From contig CM071571.1 in the NCBI GenBank assembly GCA_036426205.1, positions 111,246,559-111,310,558 of the forward strand: 64,000 nucleotides of DNA, written 5' to 3'. Both the position numbers and the translations under genes were made by a program. Positions 54,797 through 64,000 of this stretch are shown here, in pieces. The notes under the pieces were generated by a model. It was not told where the DNA came from. It was given only the letters and a program-made list of their open reading frames with translations, and made no database searches. Source of the stretch: Ascaphus truei (Eukaryota; Chordata; Amphibia; Anura; Ascaphidae). Position 1 is the stretch's first letter. Each line of letters begins with the position of its first letter.

Positions 54797-55143
54797 GGCC
54801 TCGGCCAGGCTCCCTGCTTGCTCGCTGAGCGGGTGCTTTCCCTGACCTTGCGGTTGCTTACCGCACCCGCTGTCAGGGGGCGGGCACGTCACTGGCCGGG
54901 GGCGGGCCAGTGACGTCACGGAGCTGGTTCGCCCTCATTGGGCGAACCGCTCAAGTGACCGGCCTGTCGCGCCGGCAAGCGGGGGAATTTTAAATTCCCC
55001 TAAAACCTACGCTTCCACGTGCTAGCGGAAGCATAGGTGAGCCCCTACTAAAGCCGTTCTAATTGCGGCTGTAGGGGCTCAGTGCTGAGCGGGAGCGCGC
55101 ATCAGCGCACTTCCACCAGCAAGCAGGGAACATGGCCGAGACC
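54797..55143. mobile_element. PIF-Harbinger-type MITE, 347 bp, TAA duplication
   Basis: TAA at 54794-54796 and 55144-55146. Inverted ends are GGCCTCGGCCAGGCTCCCTG plus CTTGCT and the complement of AGCAAGCAGGGAACATGGCC plus GAGACC. It is very GC-rich with internal hairpins (GGCCAGTGACGTCA, CTCCCG/GAGCGGGAGCGC). It interrupts the Tc1 left end, so it is the younger insertion. Confidence 0.92.
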
Positions 55144-55312
55144 TAAGCCACCACAATGGATTTGAAATTAAACAACCGAGATGCAGTAAAAGTGCAGACT
55201 TTCAGCTTCAATTGAAGGGGTTTAACAAAAATATTGTATGAAACGTTTAGGAATTGCAACCATTTTCATACACATTCCCCTTATTTCAGGGGCTCAAATG
55301 TAATTGGACAAA

Positions 55313-56130
55313 TTAACACAATAATAAATAAAATGTTAATTTGTAATACTTTGTCGAGAATCCTTTGCAGGCAATGACTGCTTGGAGTCTGGAACGCATG
55401 GACATCACCAAACGCTGGGTTTCCTCCTTTGTGATGCTTTTCCAGGCCTTTACTGCAGCTGTCTTCAGTTGTTGTTTGTTCGTGGGTCTTTCTGCCTTAA
55501 GTTTTGTCTTCAGCAAGGGAAATGCATGCTCGATCGGTTTGAGATCAGGTGATTGACTCGGCCATTGCAGAATATTCCACTTCTTTACCTTAAAAAACTC
55601 CTGGGTTGCTTTCGCAGTATGTTTTGGGTCATTGTCCATCTGTAAAGTGAAGCCATGTCCAATCAACTTCGCTGAATTTGGCTGAATCTGAGCAGACAAT
55701 ATACCCCTATACACTTCAGAATTCATCCGGCTACTTCTGTCTTCTGTCACATCATCAATAAACACTAGTGACCCAGTGCCATTGTAAGCCATGCATGCCC
55801 ATTCCTAAACACTGCCTCCACCGTGTTTTACAGATGATGTGGTATGCTTCTGATCATGAGCCGTTCCAAGCCTTCTCCATACTTTTTTCTTCCCATCATT
55901 CTGGTACAGGCTGATCTTAGTTTCCTCTGTCCAAAGAATGCTGTTCCAGAACTGGGCTGGCTTTTTTAGATATTGTTTGGCAACGTCTAATATGGCATTT
56001 CTATTCTTGTGGCTTATGAATGGTTTGCACCTTGTGGTGAACCCTCTGTATTTGCTCTCGTGAAGTCTTCACTTTATGGATTTTCTTTTTTTTTGCAGCC
56101 TAAGGATGCCCTGTTTCACTTGCATTAAGA
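55313..56130 (-). pseudogene. Tc1 transposase (C-terminal DDE part intact in frame)
   Basis: The 159-aa open part (55313-55792) has the second catalytic Asp in MDNDPKHTAK, the WPSQSPDLKPIEH block with the final catalytic Glu, and a helical C terminus ending FSTKY. Upstream on the same strand (55793-56130) the reading continues with SQFWNSILWTEETKISLYQN, KVWRRLGTAHDQKHT and GGGSV, then a stop before EWACMAYNG, so the first catalytic Asp position is lost or altered (WTEE where WSDE is usual). The N-terminal DNA-binding part is degraded. Cut-and-paste transposase remnant, non-functional. Confidence 0.88.
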
Positions 56131-56591
56131 GCTCCTTTGACCACATGTTGTGGGTTCACAGCAACAGCTTCCAAATGTGAATGCCACACCTGGAATCAAC
56201 TCCAGACCTTTTAGCTGCTTAATTGATGATGAAATAATGAAGGAATAGCCCACACCTGTCCATGAAACAGCTTTTGAGTCAATTGTCCAATTACATTTGG
56301 TTCCTTGAAAAAAAGGTGGCTACCTATTAAAGAGATGTAATTCCTAAACTTTTTCTCCAATTTGGATGTGAATATCCTCAAATTAAATCTGATAGACTGC
56401 ACTTTAAGCCCATATTCATTATTTAACTGTAACTTGAATTTATTTTGGTAAACGGACGAAATAACAAAATTTATATCAGTGTCCAATTATTTCCGGACCT
56501 AACTGTATACATACATACATATAAATATATATATATATATACAGTGTTCGATAAATCACCCAAAAATCTACTCGCGCAACAAAAAAATCTA

Positions 56592-56695
56592 TTCGCCACC
56601 TAGTCCCGCCCCCAACCTCGCCCTAGTCCCGCCCCCAACCTTGTCCTAGTCCCGCCCCCAACCTCGCCCTAGTCCCGCCCCAACCCCGCCCCTTT
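56592..56695 (+). repeat. Tandem CTAGTCCCGCCCCCAACC units
   Basis: Four consecutive units, e.g. CCTAGTCCCGCCCCCAACCT followed by CGC, ending in a CGCCCCTTT and A9 run. Confidence 0.93.
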
Positions 56696-57097
56696 AAAAA
56701 AAAAAGAATAAATTCATAGTAAGAACAACATTCGTTTTTGACATTAGTTTATTTATTGTATTACATTATACTACAATTAGTCCTTGTTACGTGTGTGTGT
56801 GTGTGTGTGTAAATGTTCCTGAACCCCATGACTAGCGCTTGGATGCCCCCGTGTCACAATATTTAAAGCAGCAATCCCGCCTGGGATCTTACCTGATTCG
56901 CAGTCCCTCAATGTCCAGGTACCTGCATTCCCGCAATGTAATACATTGGAGGGGATGTGTTCCCTACCTGTCTTCTGGGTTAGGGGGGATTCCGATGTCT
57001 TCCGTGTGAAGCTTGAGTCAGATCTGGAATAAAGCAGTGTAGGTTATTTCGGTGTAGTATAGGGCAGTTAAGATATATAGGGTAAATAAGAGATCCA

Positions 57098-57162
57098 GAG
57101 TGTGAGAGAGAGACAGAGAGAGAGACACACACACACACACACAGAGAGACACAGAGAGAGAC

Positions 57163-57193
<31 letters not shown>

Positions 57194-57660
57194 GAGAGAG
57201 ACACAGAGAGAGAGAGAGAGAGACACACACAGAGGGAAAGAGAGACACAGAGAGAGAGAGAGAGACACACAGAGAGAGAGAGAGACACACACAGAGAGAG
57301 AGAGAGAGACACAGAGAGAGAGAGACGCACAGAGAGAGAGAGACGCACAGAGAGAGAGAGACGCACAAAGAGAGAGAGACGCACAGAGAGAGAGAGACGC
57401 ACAGAGAAAGAGAGAGACGCACAGAGAGAGAGAGACGCACAGAGAAAGCGAGAGACGCACAGAGAAAGAGAGACACACAGAGAGAGAGAGACACACAGAG
57501 AAAGAGAGAGACACAGAGAAAGAGAGAGACACACAGAGAAAGAGAGAGACACACAGAATGAAAGAGACACACAGAGAATGAGAGAGACACACAGAGAATG
57601 AGAGAGACACACAGAGAATGAGAGAGACACAGAGAATGAGAGAGTGTGACAGAGAGAGTG
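57098..57660. repeat. (CA)n/(GA)n compound microsatellite
   Basis: Alternating ACACAC and AGAGAG blocks with a higher-order period (AGAGAGACACACAGAG). The long Arg-Glu and Ser-Leu frames on the two strands are artefacts. Confidence 0.96.
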
Positions 57661-58235
57661 CGACAGAGAGAATGTGACACAGGGAGAGGATGACAGGGAA
57701 AGGGTGAGGGTGACACAGGGTGAGGGTGACACAGGGTGAGGGTGACACAGGGTGAGGGTGACACAGGGTGAGGGTGACAGGGTGAGGGTGACAGGGTGAC
57801 ACAGGGAGAGGGAGAGGGTGACACGGAGAGGGAGAGGGTGACACAGGGAGAGGGTGACAGGGTGAGAGTGACACAGGGTGAGGGTGACACAGGGAGAGGG
57901 TGACACGGAGAGGGTGACACAGGGAGAGGGTGACACAGGGTGAAGGTGACACAGGGTGAGGGTGACACAGGGTGACACAAGGAGAGGGTGACACAGGGAG
58001 AGGGTGACACAGGGAGAGGGAGACACAGGGAGAGGGAGTGGGTGACACAGGGAGAGGGTGACACAGGGTGAGGGTGACAGGGTGAGGGTGACACAGGGAG
58101 AGGGTGACACAGGGAGAGGGAGAGGGTGACACAGGGTGAGGGTGACACAGGGTGAGGGTGACACAGGGAGAGGGTGACACAGAGAGAGGGTGACACAGGG
58201 AGAGGGTGACACAGGGTGAGGGAGGAACAGAGGAG
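57661..58235 (+). repeat. GGGTGACACAGGGAGA minisatellite
   Basis: More than 30 imperfect 16- to 18-bp units (AGGGTGACACAGGGTG and AGGGTGACACAGGGAG). Long minus-strand frames of 410-717 aa come from it. Confidence 0.96.
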
Positions 58236-58459
58236 AGGGTGAACAAACACCAATCAGAAGAACAGAAAGACAACATCACCACACTCACAACCACCTCTAC
58301 TAACCACTCACGCGAAAGCAACCACTCCTCCACGCTAACATACAAACGACCAAAACCCAAGAGCAACACACCACATGGATCACGACACAACCACTGAGCC
58401 CGACTAACGACAACACCTATCACAACGCACCACACACCACATCTCACAACAAACCAACC

Positions 58460-58588
58460 CCACACACACACACACACACAAACCACACACACACACACAC
58501 ACACACACCACACACACACACAACACACACACACAAACAACACACACCACACACACACAAACACCACACACACACACAAACAAACCCT
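58460..58588 (+). repeat. (CA)n microsatellite with AAAC and CACCAC interruptions
   Basis: ACACACAC runs separated by AAACC, ACCAC and AACA interruptions. Confidence 0.95.
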
Positions 58589-58675
58589 CTCACTACAAGA
58601 AACGGAGCCGGGAGTCACACTCACCAGAGAGGATGTTGGTATTGAGGCATGCGGGCGCGGGCGAGCTGGGCGGGG

Positions 58676-59095
58676 CGACATCGGGGGCCTGCGGGGGGAC
58701 ATCGGGGGCCTGCGGGATCGGAGGGCACGTGGGGAATCTGGGGTATGGTGGGGGCCTGCGGGGGACATCGGGGCTGTGTGGGGGCTGCGGTGGACATCGG
58801 GGGATGTGGGGGCCTGCGGGGGACACGGGGCTGTGTGGGTGGGGGCCGCGGGGGACATCGGGGCCATGTAGGGGGCTGGCAAGGGAATCAGCGGCGGTGT
58901 GGTAGGCCTGCGGGGGAAATCGGGAGCCGTGAATGTGGGGGCCCGCGGGACATCGGGGCTGTTGGGGGCCTGCGGGTGAACTCGGGGCCGTGTGGGGGAC
59001 ATCGGGGCCATGGTGGGGACATTGGGGGTATGTGGGGCCTGCGGGGGACATCGGGGGTATTGTGGGGGCGCTGCGGGGACAATCCGGGGAGGGCT
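58676..59095 (+). repeat. GGGGGCCTGCGGGGGACATC minisatellite
   Basis: About 15 imperfect units of 24-36 bp around GGGGGACATCGGGG and GGGGCCTGCGGG, sometimes with GCCGTGTG. Frames of 157-217 aa on both strands are translations of the array. Strong G runs could form quadruplexes. Confidence 0.93.
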
Positions 59096-59476
59096 GGTGA
59101 GGTGGCATGGCGAATCGGGTGAGACGCGTGCATCCGCACAGGCCGGCCGTGGGAAAACGTGGCCAGGACAGGGACGCGCTGGATCCAGCAGCCAAAGCAA
59201 CCAACTTTGCGCGGCGCGCAAGAACGCACCCCCCGCCGCACGACAATCAGGGAGAGGTTTATTATTATTTTAAAAAAAAATTGAAAATTTTGGCGCGAGG
59301 GCAGGGGATTCAAAGAGCCGCAGAGCCTAATTACTCGTCAGCGGCCTACAATCCACACGCCACGGGGTGGGGTAATCATAATTGTGTCGAACACTGTATA
59401 ATTATATATTTAGTTATATGATATATATTAGATAGTATAGTAGAAGTACACACACAACCACACACAAACACACAAC

Positions 59477-59676
59477 ACAAAATACCATCACAGCATAGGA
59501 ATTAAGCCAATAAGTGTTATTTAGTCCACCATGTAGACATATACTGACGTTCGGTCCTCAGTAAGACCCGACTAAGGTCCCCTGGGGACTGTAATGTCGG
59601 GATATATCACTGATGCCACTAAATAAACTAAATACAACTATATTGGTTAACTCCTAGTGCTGTGCTGGTATTTCAT
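59477..59676. mobile_element. Short palindromic PLE-like unit with two hammerhead-like remnants
   Basis: AAATACCATCACAGCATAGG (59479-59498) is inverted at about 59655-59674 (CTAGTGCTGTGCTGGTATTT), and ATTTAG/CTAAAT follows on both sides. At the centre, minus strand 59541-59577 reads GTCTTACTGAGGAC then CGAACGTCAGTA. Plus strand 59568-59601 reads CTAAGGTCCCCTGGGGAC then TGTAATGTCGGG. Both follow the order of core, stem II, GAAAC-like block and GTC/GTA-like end. No ORF and no clear TSD. Confidence 0.55.
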
Positions 59677-59699
59677 CACTTTTGTGAATCTCCACTATA

Positions 59700-60138
59700 A
59701 CGAGGTCATAGTGTAAAGTACCTCTACACGGCACACCTACCCACTCTGCTGCTTGCTGAGGTTTCTACTTAGTGTCGGTGTGGCCATTTTGTGTGTGTAT
59801 ATGTGTGTGGTGTATATATATTATATATATATAATAATATATATAATATAAAACAGTGTTTCCACCACCCAATCAAAGATGGGGGGCCATTACAGGGTGT
59901 GTGTGGTGCATATACCTGCATGCAACAGGAGGGGAGTCATCCGCGCGATGGTAGGGGATACAGGAACAGGCTTCTGGTGTTAATCCCCACATATATCTTT
60001 AGCAGTGCTGCAGCGCCCCTCATCTGCCGTAGACTCCAGGAACTGAAGGTGATCTTCAGGGTAAGAACTTATTGCCTCTCCCCAGTAAGGTAGTACCGGA
60101 AGGAGGAGGTATATTGCAAACAGGAACGGGTTTAATAC
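59700..60138. other. Non-coding, no recognised element
   Basis: Contains GTGTGTATATGTGTGTGG and an AT-rich TATATATATAATAATATATA stretch (59812-59850). Nothing else identified. Confidence 0.5.
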
Positions 60139-60140
60139 TA

Positions 60141-60456
60141 CAGGCATACCCCGCTTAAGTACACTCACTTTAAGTACACTCGAGAGTAAGTACATATCGC
60201 CCAATAGGCAAACGCAGCAACCTGGCATATGTCCTGAAGCAGCAACTACGGCTCCCTACTCGTTTCCGAAGCTGTGCGCAATCAGGAGGACTATAGAGCC
60301 TGTTACAAATGCGTTATTACATCAGTTATGCACGATATAACGATTGCAGACAGTACATGCATGATAAGTGGGAAAGGTAAGTGCTTCACTTTAAGTACAT
60401 TTTCGCTTATCATACATGCTCCGGTCCCATTGCGTTATTAATGAGGGGTATGCCTG
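60141..60456. mobile_element. Tc1/mariner-type MITE, 316 bp, TA duplication
   Basis: TA at 60139-60140 and 60457-60458. Ends are CAGGCATACCCCGCTTAAGT and the complement of AATGAGGGGTATGCCTG. The CTTTAAGTACA motif recurs three times in the interior. No ORF. Confidence 0.85.
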
Positions 60457-60938
60457 TATTATCTGCAGTAACAGGAATAAGTCAAGATCTGCCCAAATCA
60501 GTCTCTCAGGTTTCACCAGACGTGGTCCCTGAACCGCCACTACAGGCCAAGGGCAAACCGAAGCCGTCCTAGCTCTTCCCCTCTCCCTAGCAGAGGGACA
60601 GAGTAAGGTATACACCAACTCACCACCAAGGGGAAGAGGAATAGAGTAGGCCCAAATGCAGCCTTTCCAATGTGTGACTGCCTTCCCAAGTGGGGAGGAA
60701 GGCACTGCTAACTTAGGGCGGTCATGCCCTTATGTACAGCAGGAGGCGGTCACCACCGTTGTCCCAGCTACAACAGGATACCACCCCTCGGCTGTCACTC
60801 AAAGTGCCCAGTACCAAAGGTGAGGGTGGAAACCCCATACCAACTACTGCAACTGATTGTACCAGGGTTAATGCCAGCCTAGGGCAGAATAGAGCCAGTG
60901 CCAGCCATGGCTACAATCTATCTTATACTCTCTATCTA

Positions 60939-60942
<4 letters not shown>

Positions 60943-60988
<46 letters not shown>
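60943..60988 (+). repeat. (TCTA)n microsatellite
   Basis: About 11 TATC/TCTA units, extended left by CTCTATCTACTATTATC. Confidence 0.97.
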
Positions 60989-60989
<1 letters not shown>

Positions 60990-62917
60990 ATACACTTTAA
61001 ATATGTATCACATTATTCACATTCAGAAAGAATGATGGCCCATATTTACCAAGCAGTGGTATGCCATAGCATTATATTCAGTGCCAGGAGAAACTTACAA
61101 CCTATTCAAGAGAAATTCAATGTGATAACAAATATATGGATTAAGTATTAAAGTATGTAATTATATAGTTCATTATACAGAGATTTTCATGCAGTGGTTG
61201 AAAAGTGGGTCACTTTTTTTTTTGCCAAGCTTGACATTTGTTAGTTTAACCTTAAATACTACATATTGGAGACTGTTAAACCTTGCACCAAAGGATTTTT
61301 GTACCAGAGCGATACATTAAACAGACGCTTAGATGCATATTAACACTTCACAGGTTTAGTGCAACAGCTGTTCTGAGTTATTTCAAAATACTTTGAAGCT
61401 CCTTTATACAATTATCTGCACATAAATAATTCTGCAGACAAGCACATACCCAATCCTATTTGGTCTATAAGAATCATAATTAAATAATAAAATAACTAGA
61501 GTGCATGATTATTTGAAACAAGTGTCATATGTTCATAATTGTAATTTATTGAATTTTATTTTGCTCCTTCGAATGTGATACAGGATATAAAGTTTTAAAA
61601 CACACGTATGAAAGTCTATAAGTTGTGCTCTAGATTTAGGGGCAGATTTTATGTGTGCTGTAGAGGTCCCAATTCCCCATTGACTTCAATGTAGAATTTC
61701 AGCCAAAAATGGCCCAATCGGCCACTTTAATACACATTCAATCAACTCCTTAATGCCAGGGAAGCTAAATCCGTAATTCCAAACCTCCCTAGTTCAGGCA
61801 GACTTGAAGTCCCATATTATCAGTCTCAGATGTTAAAATGTTGGGAGCCCTTCTCCATTCTATTTTCTAACTGCTTGTCATGGCTCCCCTTATCCTCCTT
61901 ACAGTAAATCACATTATCTTGTCTCTGGCTCATATCAGCCATGTCCTACTTGTTAATCAGGTTTCTTCCTCTGTAGGTTGGTTGTGCACAGATCTGAAAT
62001 ATATTTTCTCTATGGGACACTATGAGCAGCTTCATTATTCAGAATTATGTCTAAGGGAGAATATTTCCTTGCTGTTCATGCTCTCTCACCATCAAGTATA
62101 GCACAACAAGGGAACTAATTTAATTGTTGAACTCTCCACTATCATTCTCTGCCCTTCCCTACATCCTCTATTTACATCATTAGCTCTTGAGTTTGTGTCT
62201 CCTACAACTAAAGAAAATACATAGCAGACAATTATTTTGTTAGCATTATTTGAATAGGTTGCAGACTTATCATACTTAATAGTCAGAATGCAATCCCAAA
62301 ATGCGGTTTAAAAGCATGAACAATTAATACACAAGTAAACTATACTACGTCAAATACCAACAAAAATAGGAGTCTCCACACAAACTTCCAAGGGAAAAAG
62401 AACTAATAGTAACGCAGAGGACAAACTAACAACATGCAAACATTTTACTCAGTTGTTAGATTTTTTTCTCCTCTTGGATAAATTAACATGCATTTGAAAA
62501 CTACAAAACGATTCTATCTTTATATCAGGCTATGAGAGAAAGGTGTTAACAACTCTGAATAACATTTGCAACATTTGATACAGGAATTAGGTGCAAAAGT
62601 TTTTATACAGTATGTATATATTTTGTTAAATAGAATATTACTATTGAACAAAAGCCACCTGAATCTTGTGTGCGGTCGGAAATTCTCACTATGCCTTAAT
62701 TGGTTCTCACAGATCTTTAGGATTTGGGTTAAATGAAGCACATTGAATGGCCTCAATGTAGAGATCCTCCTTTCCATTGTTAAACAATACTATTTTTAGC
62801 TGACTCCTATTTCTAATGAATACTGATGAGCCCAGATTACCTCACAGTATTAACCTTTGGTTAAAGTTATTATAGAGTGGCCATTATAGACAATATAAGG
62901 AATGTTCTGCATTCTAT
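60989..62917. other. Intergenic, no gene recognised
   Basis: A short repeat resembling 29100-29160 begins at about 61038 (CCCATATTTACCAAGCAGTG versus CCCATATTTACTAAGCAGGG). The rest is AT-rich without coding motifs. Confidence 0.5.
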
Positions 62918-63290
62918 GGCCTAGAGTCATCAAATTATGATAGGGAAAAGTGTGGTATTATAAGCAAAAAAGGGTTATTTTTTACAGCGGCTAATAAAAA
63001 TATCGGGACCGACACCAAAATTACTAAATACAGCAAATGTAGTCATTGTGGTGTTGATCATCAAGTGCCAATCACTAACGGCAAAAAAGACTGCATTTTA
63101 ATTAACTTCTAATTATCGGTTTAGTTACAGTAATTATCACATTGTGACTTGTCTAAAAATAACACACCTAGGAAAATATTACCACAATCTTGATTACTTA
63201 GATCATAAAATTGCGGTAATCGCACCCAGTGTTCAGTTTTTTACATGTGCAGAATGAACTAATTTTTAACGCGTTTGATGACTTTAGGCC
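62918..63290. mobile_element. TIR element of 373 bp (MITE)
   Basis: The left end GGCCTAGAGTCATCAAA and right end TTTGATGACTTTAGGCC are inverted with one mismatch. The interior is AT-rich with TTATCACAT / GGTAATCGCA motifs. No clear target duplication; superfamily open. Confidence 0.65.
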
Positions 63291-64000
63291 TACTGGAGCA
63301 GTTCCTATTCTTGTTCTTCCCCTTTGTTGCTGTCAGTTTATAGTGTTCTACCTATATTTTTTATGACTGTATATTTTTACTTGTATAGGGCAAACAATGT
63401 ACGCAGGAAAAATACAATGCAATAAGTGCATGAAATATACAGACACAACATAGAAAATTCATCCTTTCTCTAGAGGGTCAAAGTTGTACGTTGGGTCACT
63501 TACAGAGACAGTAGGGTTATGAGCATCTGTGGGTGTGATGATTAGTTTGGTGTCACTGTAGGTATGAGGCAAGATGACAGATAGCTGATGACTGACTGTG
63601 GAGTGAGGCAAAGTAAAATAGCACTATACTGCTGGATAAAGACTTAGCAAGTTAGCAAAGGCGTGTTGGAACACAGGTGAAAGGATATAGTTAGAAGCAG
63701 GACTGCTCTGTAACATTGCAGATAACAGGATGCGGAGTAAGAGAAACTGTTATGGAATGCAGGCAACTTGATCTGGATGTACAGTAGCAGAGCTGTGCTG
63801 GAATGTGGATAACCGCAAATAGTTACAGGTAACAAAGTGCAAGATCTCCAGGGAAATGCTGGTGAAGAGCCAGAACTGTAGAACTCACTGGGGGAGCTAC
63901 TCTTGATCTGCCTACTTCTCCAGGCAGTAGCAAAGTTTTATACCAGAAGTCAAGAACCAATCAGAAATCAAGAGCTAATGAAATCTGGTCCAGATAACCA
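63291..64000. other. No gene; weak similarity to the GCCGTGGTC repeat family end
   Basis: Sequence near 63930 (TTTTATACCAGAAGTCAAGA then ACCAATCAG) has the same kind of motif order as TAAATACTACCAGGGACCAATGGG at 16030-16053. Too weak to classify. Confidence 0.3.

Larger units (their letters stand above)
54739..56505 (-). mobile_element. Tc1-type DNA transposon with nested Harbinger MITE
   Basis: TA duplications lie at 54737-54738 and 56506-56507. TIRs are CAGCTAGGTCCGGAAATAAT plus TGGACACTGA and its complement at the right end (CAGTTAGGTCCGG...). Without the 347-bp MITE and its TAA it would be about 1.42 kb, close to the usual Tc1 size. The transposase remnant is on the minus strand. Confidence 0.92.
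56542..59396. mobile_element. TA-flanked 2.9-kb element filled with simple and tandem repeats
   Basis: TA duplications at 56540-56541 and 59397-59398. The ends CAGTGTTCGATAAATCACC and its inverted counterpart ending TGTGTCGAACACTG match over the first ten bases and partly beyond. Between them lie four copies of a 24- to 27-bp CTAGTCCCGCCCCCAACC unit, CA/GA arrays, GGGTGACACAGG arrays and GGGGACATCGGGG arrays. No transposase is seen. It is a non-autonomous Tc1/mariner-type element that has expanded by repeat growth. Confidence 0.75.

Noticed and set aside
57018..59246. Long minus-strand frames of 217, 410, 411 and 717 aa and plus-strand Arg-Glu-rich frames
   Set aside because: They are translations of CA/GA, GGGTGACACAGG and GGGGACATCGGGG arrays; absence of stops follows from the repeat units, not from coding.

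Overview
This is vertebrate nuclear DNA, most likely from an anuran amphibian. The evidence is intron-containing protein-coding sequence with vertebrate splice sites, plus an amphibian-like mix of mobile elements: L1 elements of the Tx1-like branch, CR1 and L2 LINEs, Penelope-like elements (PLEs), Tc1/mariner, hAT and PIF-Harbinger elements, and tRNA-derived SINEs ending in GCGCTATATA. No bacterial or plasmid signature, rRNA gene, intact tRNA gene or CRISPR array was seen.

The only recognisable host gene is the 3' end of METTL25 (a predicted methyltransferase family) on the + strand. Three in-frame, phase-0 coding exons lie at 29935-30009, 34660-34731 and 37542-37631 and encode the last 78 residues and the stop. 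No upstream exon was recognised in the first 29.9 kb, so the preceding intron is probably very long and packed with transposons.

Layout. 1-5295: 3' part of a Tx1-like L1 (copy A) with an open 1268-aa ORF2, entered inside its inter-ORF spacer. 5296-8262: 5'-truncated PLE with a reverse transcriptase and a GIY-YIG endonuclease separated by one frameshift, with a hammerhead-like motif in its 3' part. 8571-8738: foldback MITE. 9440-14732: decayed CR1-type LINE split by an 871-bp palindromic insertion (15-bp target-site duplication, TSD) and by a SINE. 14733-21830: mainly non-coding repeats (hAT and Harbinger MITEs, foldbacks, microsatellites). 21831-28872: full-length Tx1-like L1 (copy B) with open ORF1 and ORF2 and a 15-bp TSD, inserted into an older repeat. 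28873-38870: METTL25 exons and introns with MITEs, a palindrome and a SINE. 38870-53770: decayed LINE fragments (L1 copy C, CR1, L2, another LINE 3' end), nested palindromes, a tandem-repeat-rich element and an antisense PLE fragment. 53778-59396: an LTR-like repeat, a Tc1 element with a Harbinger MITE nested in it, and a 2.9-kb TA-flanked element made mostly of simple repeats. 59397-64000: another hammerhead-like palindrome, a TA MITE, a TCTA microsatellite and a TIR element.

The most notable pattern is a recurring hammerhead-ribozyme-like motif. It has a CTGATGA-type core, a short stem II, then GAAAC and a nearby GTH or GTA-like site. It occurs at eight loci, nine motifs in all, and three of the palindromic insertions carry it at or near the apex. 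Hammerhead motifs are known in PLEs. Here the motifs and the snap-back architecture suggest repeated insertion of short, ORF-less PLE-derived units. Two insertions share one build: TSD, about 100-120 nt unpaired, long arm, short loop, opposite arm, TSD.
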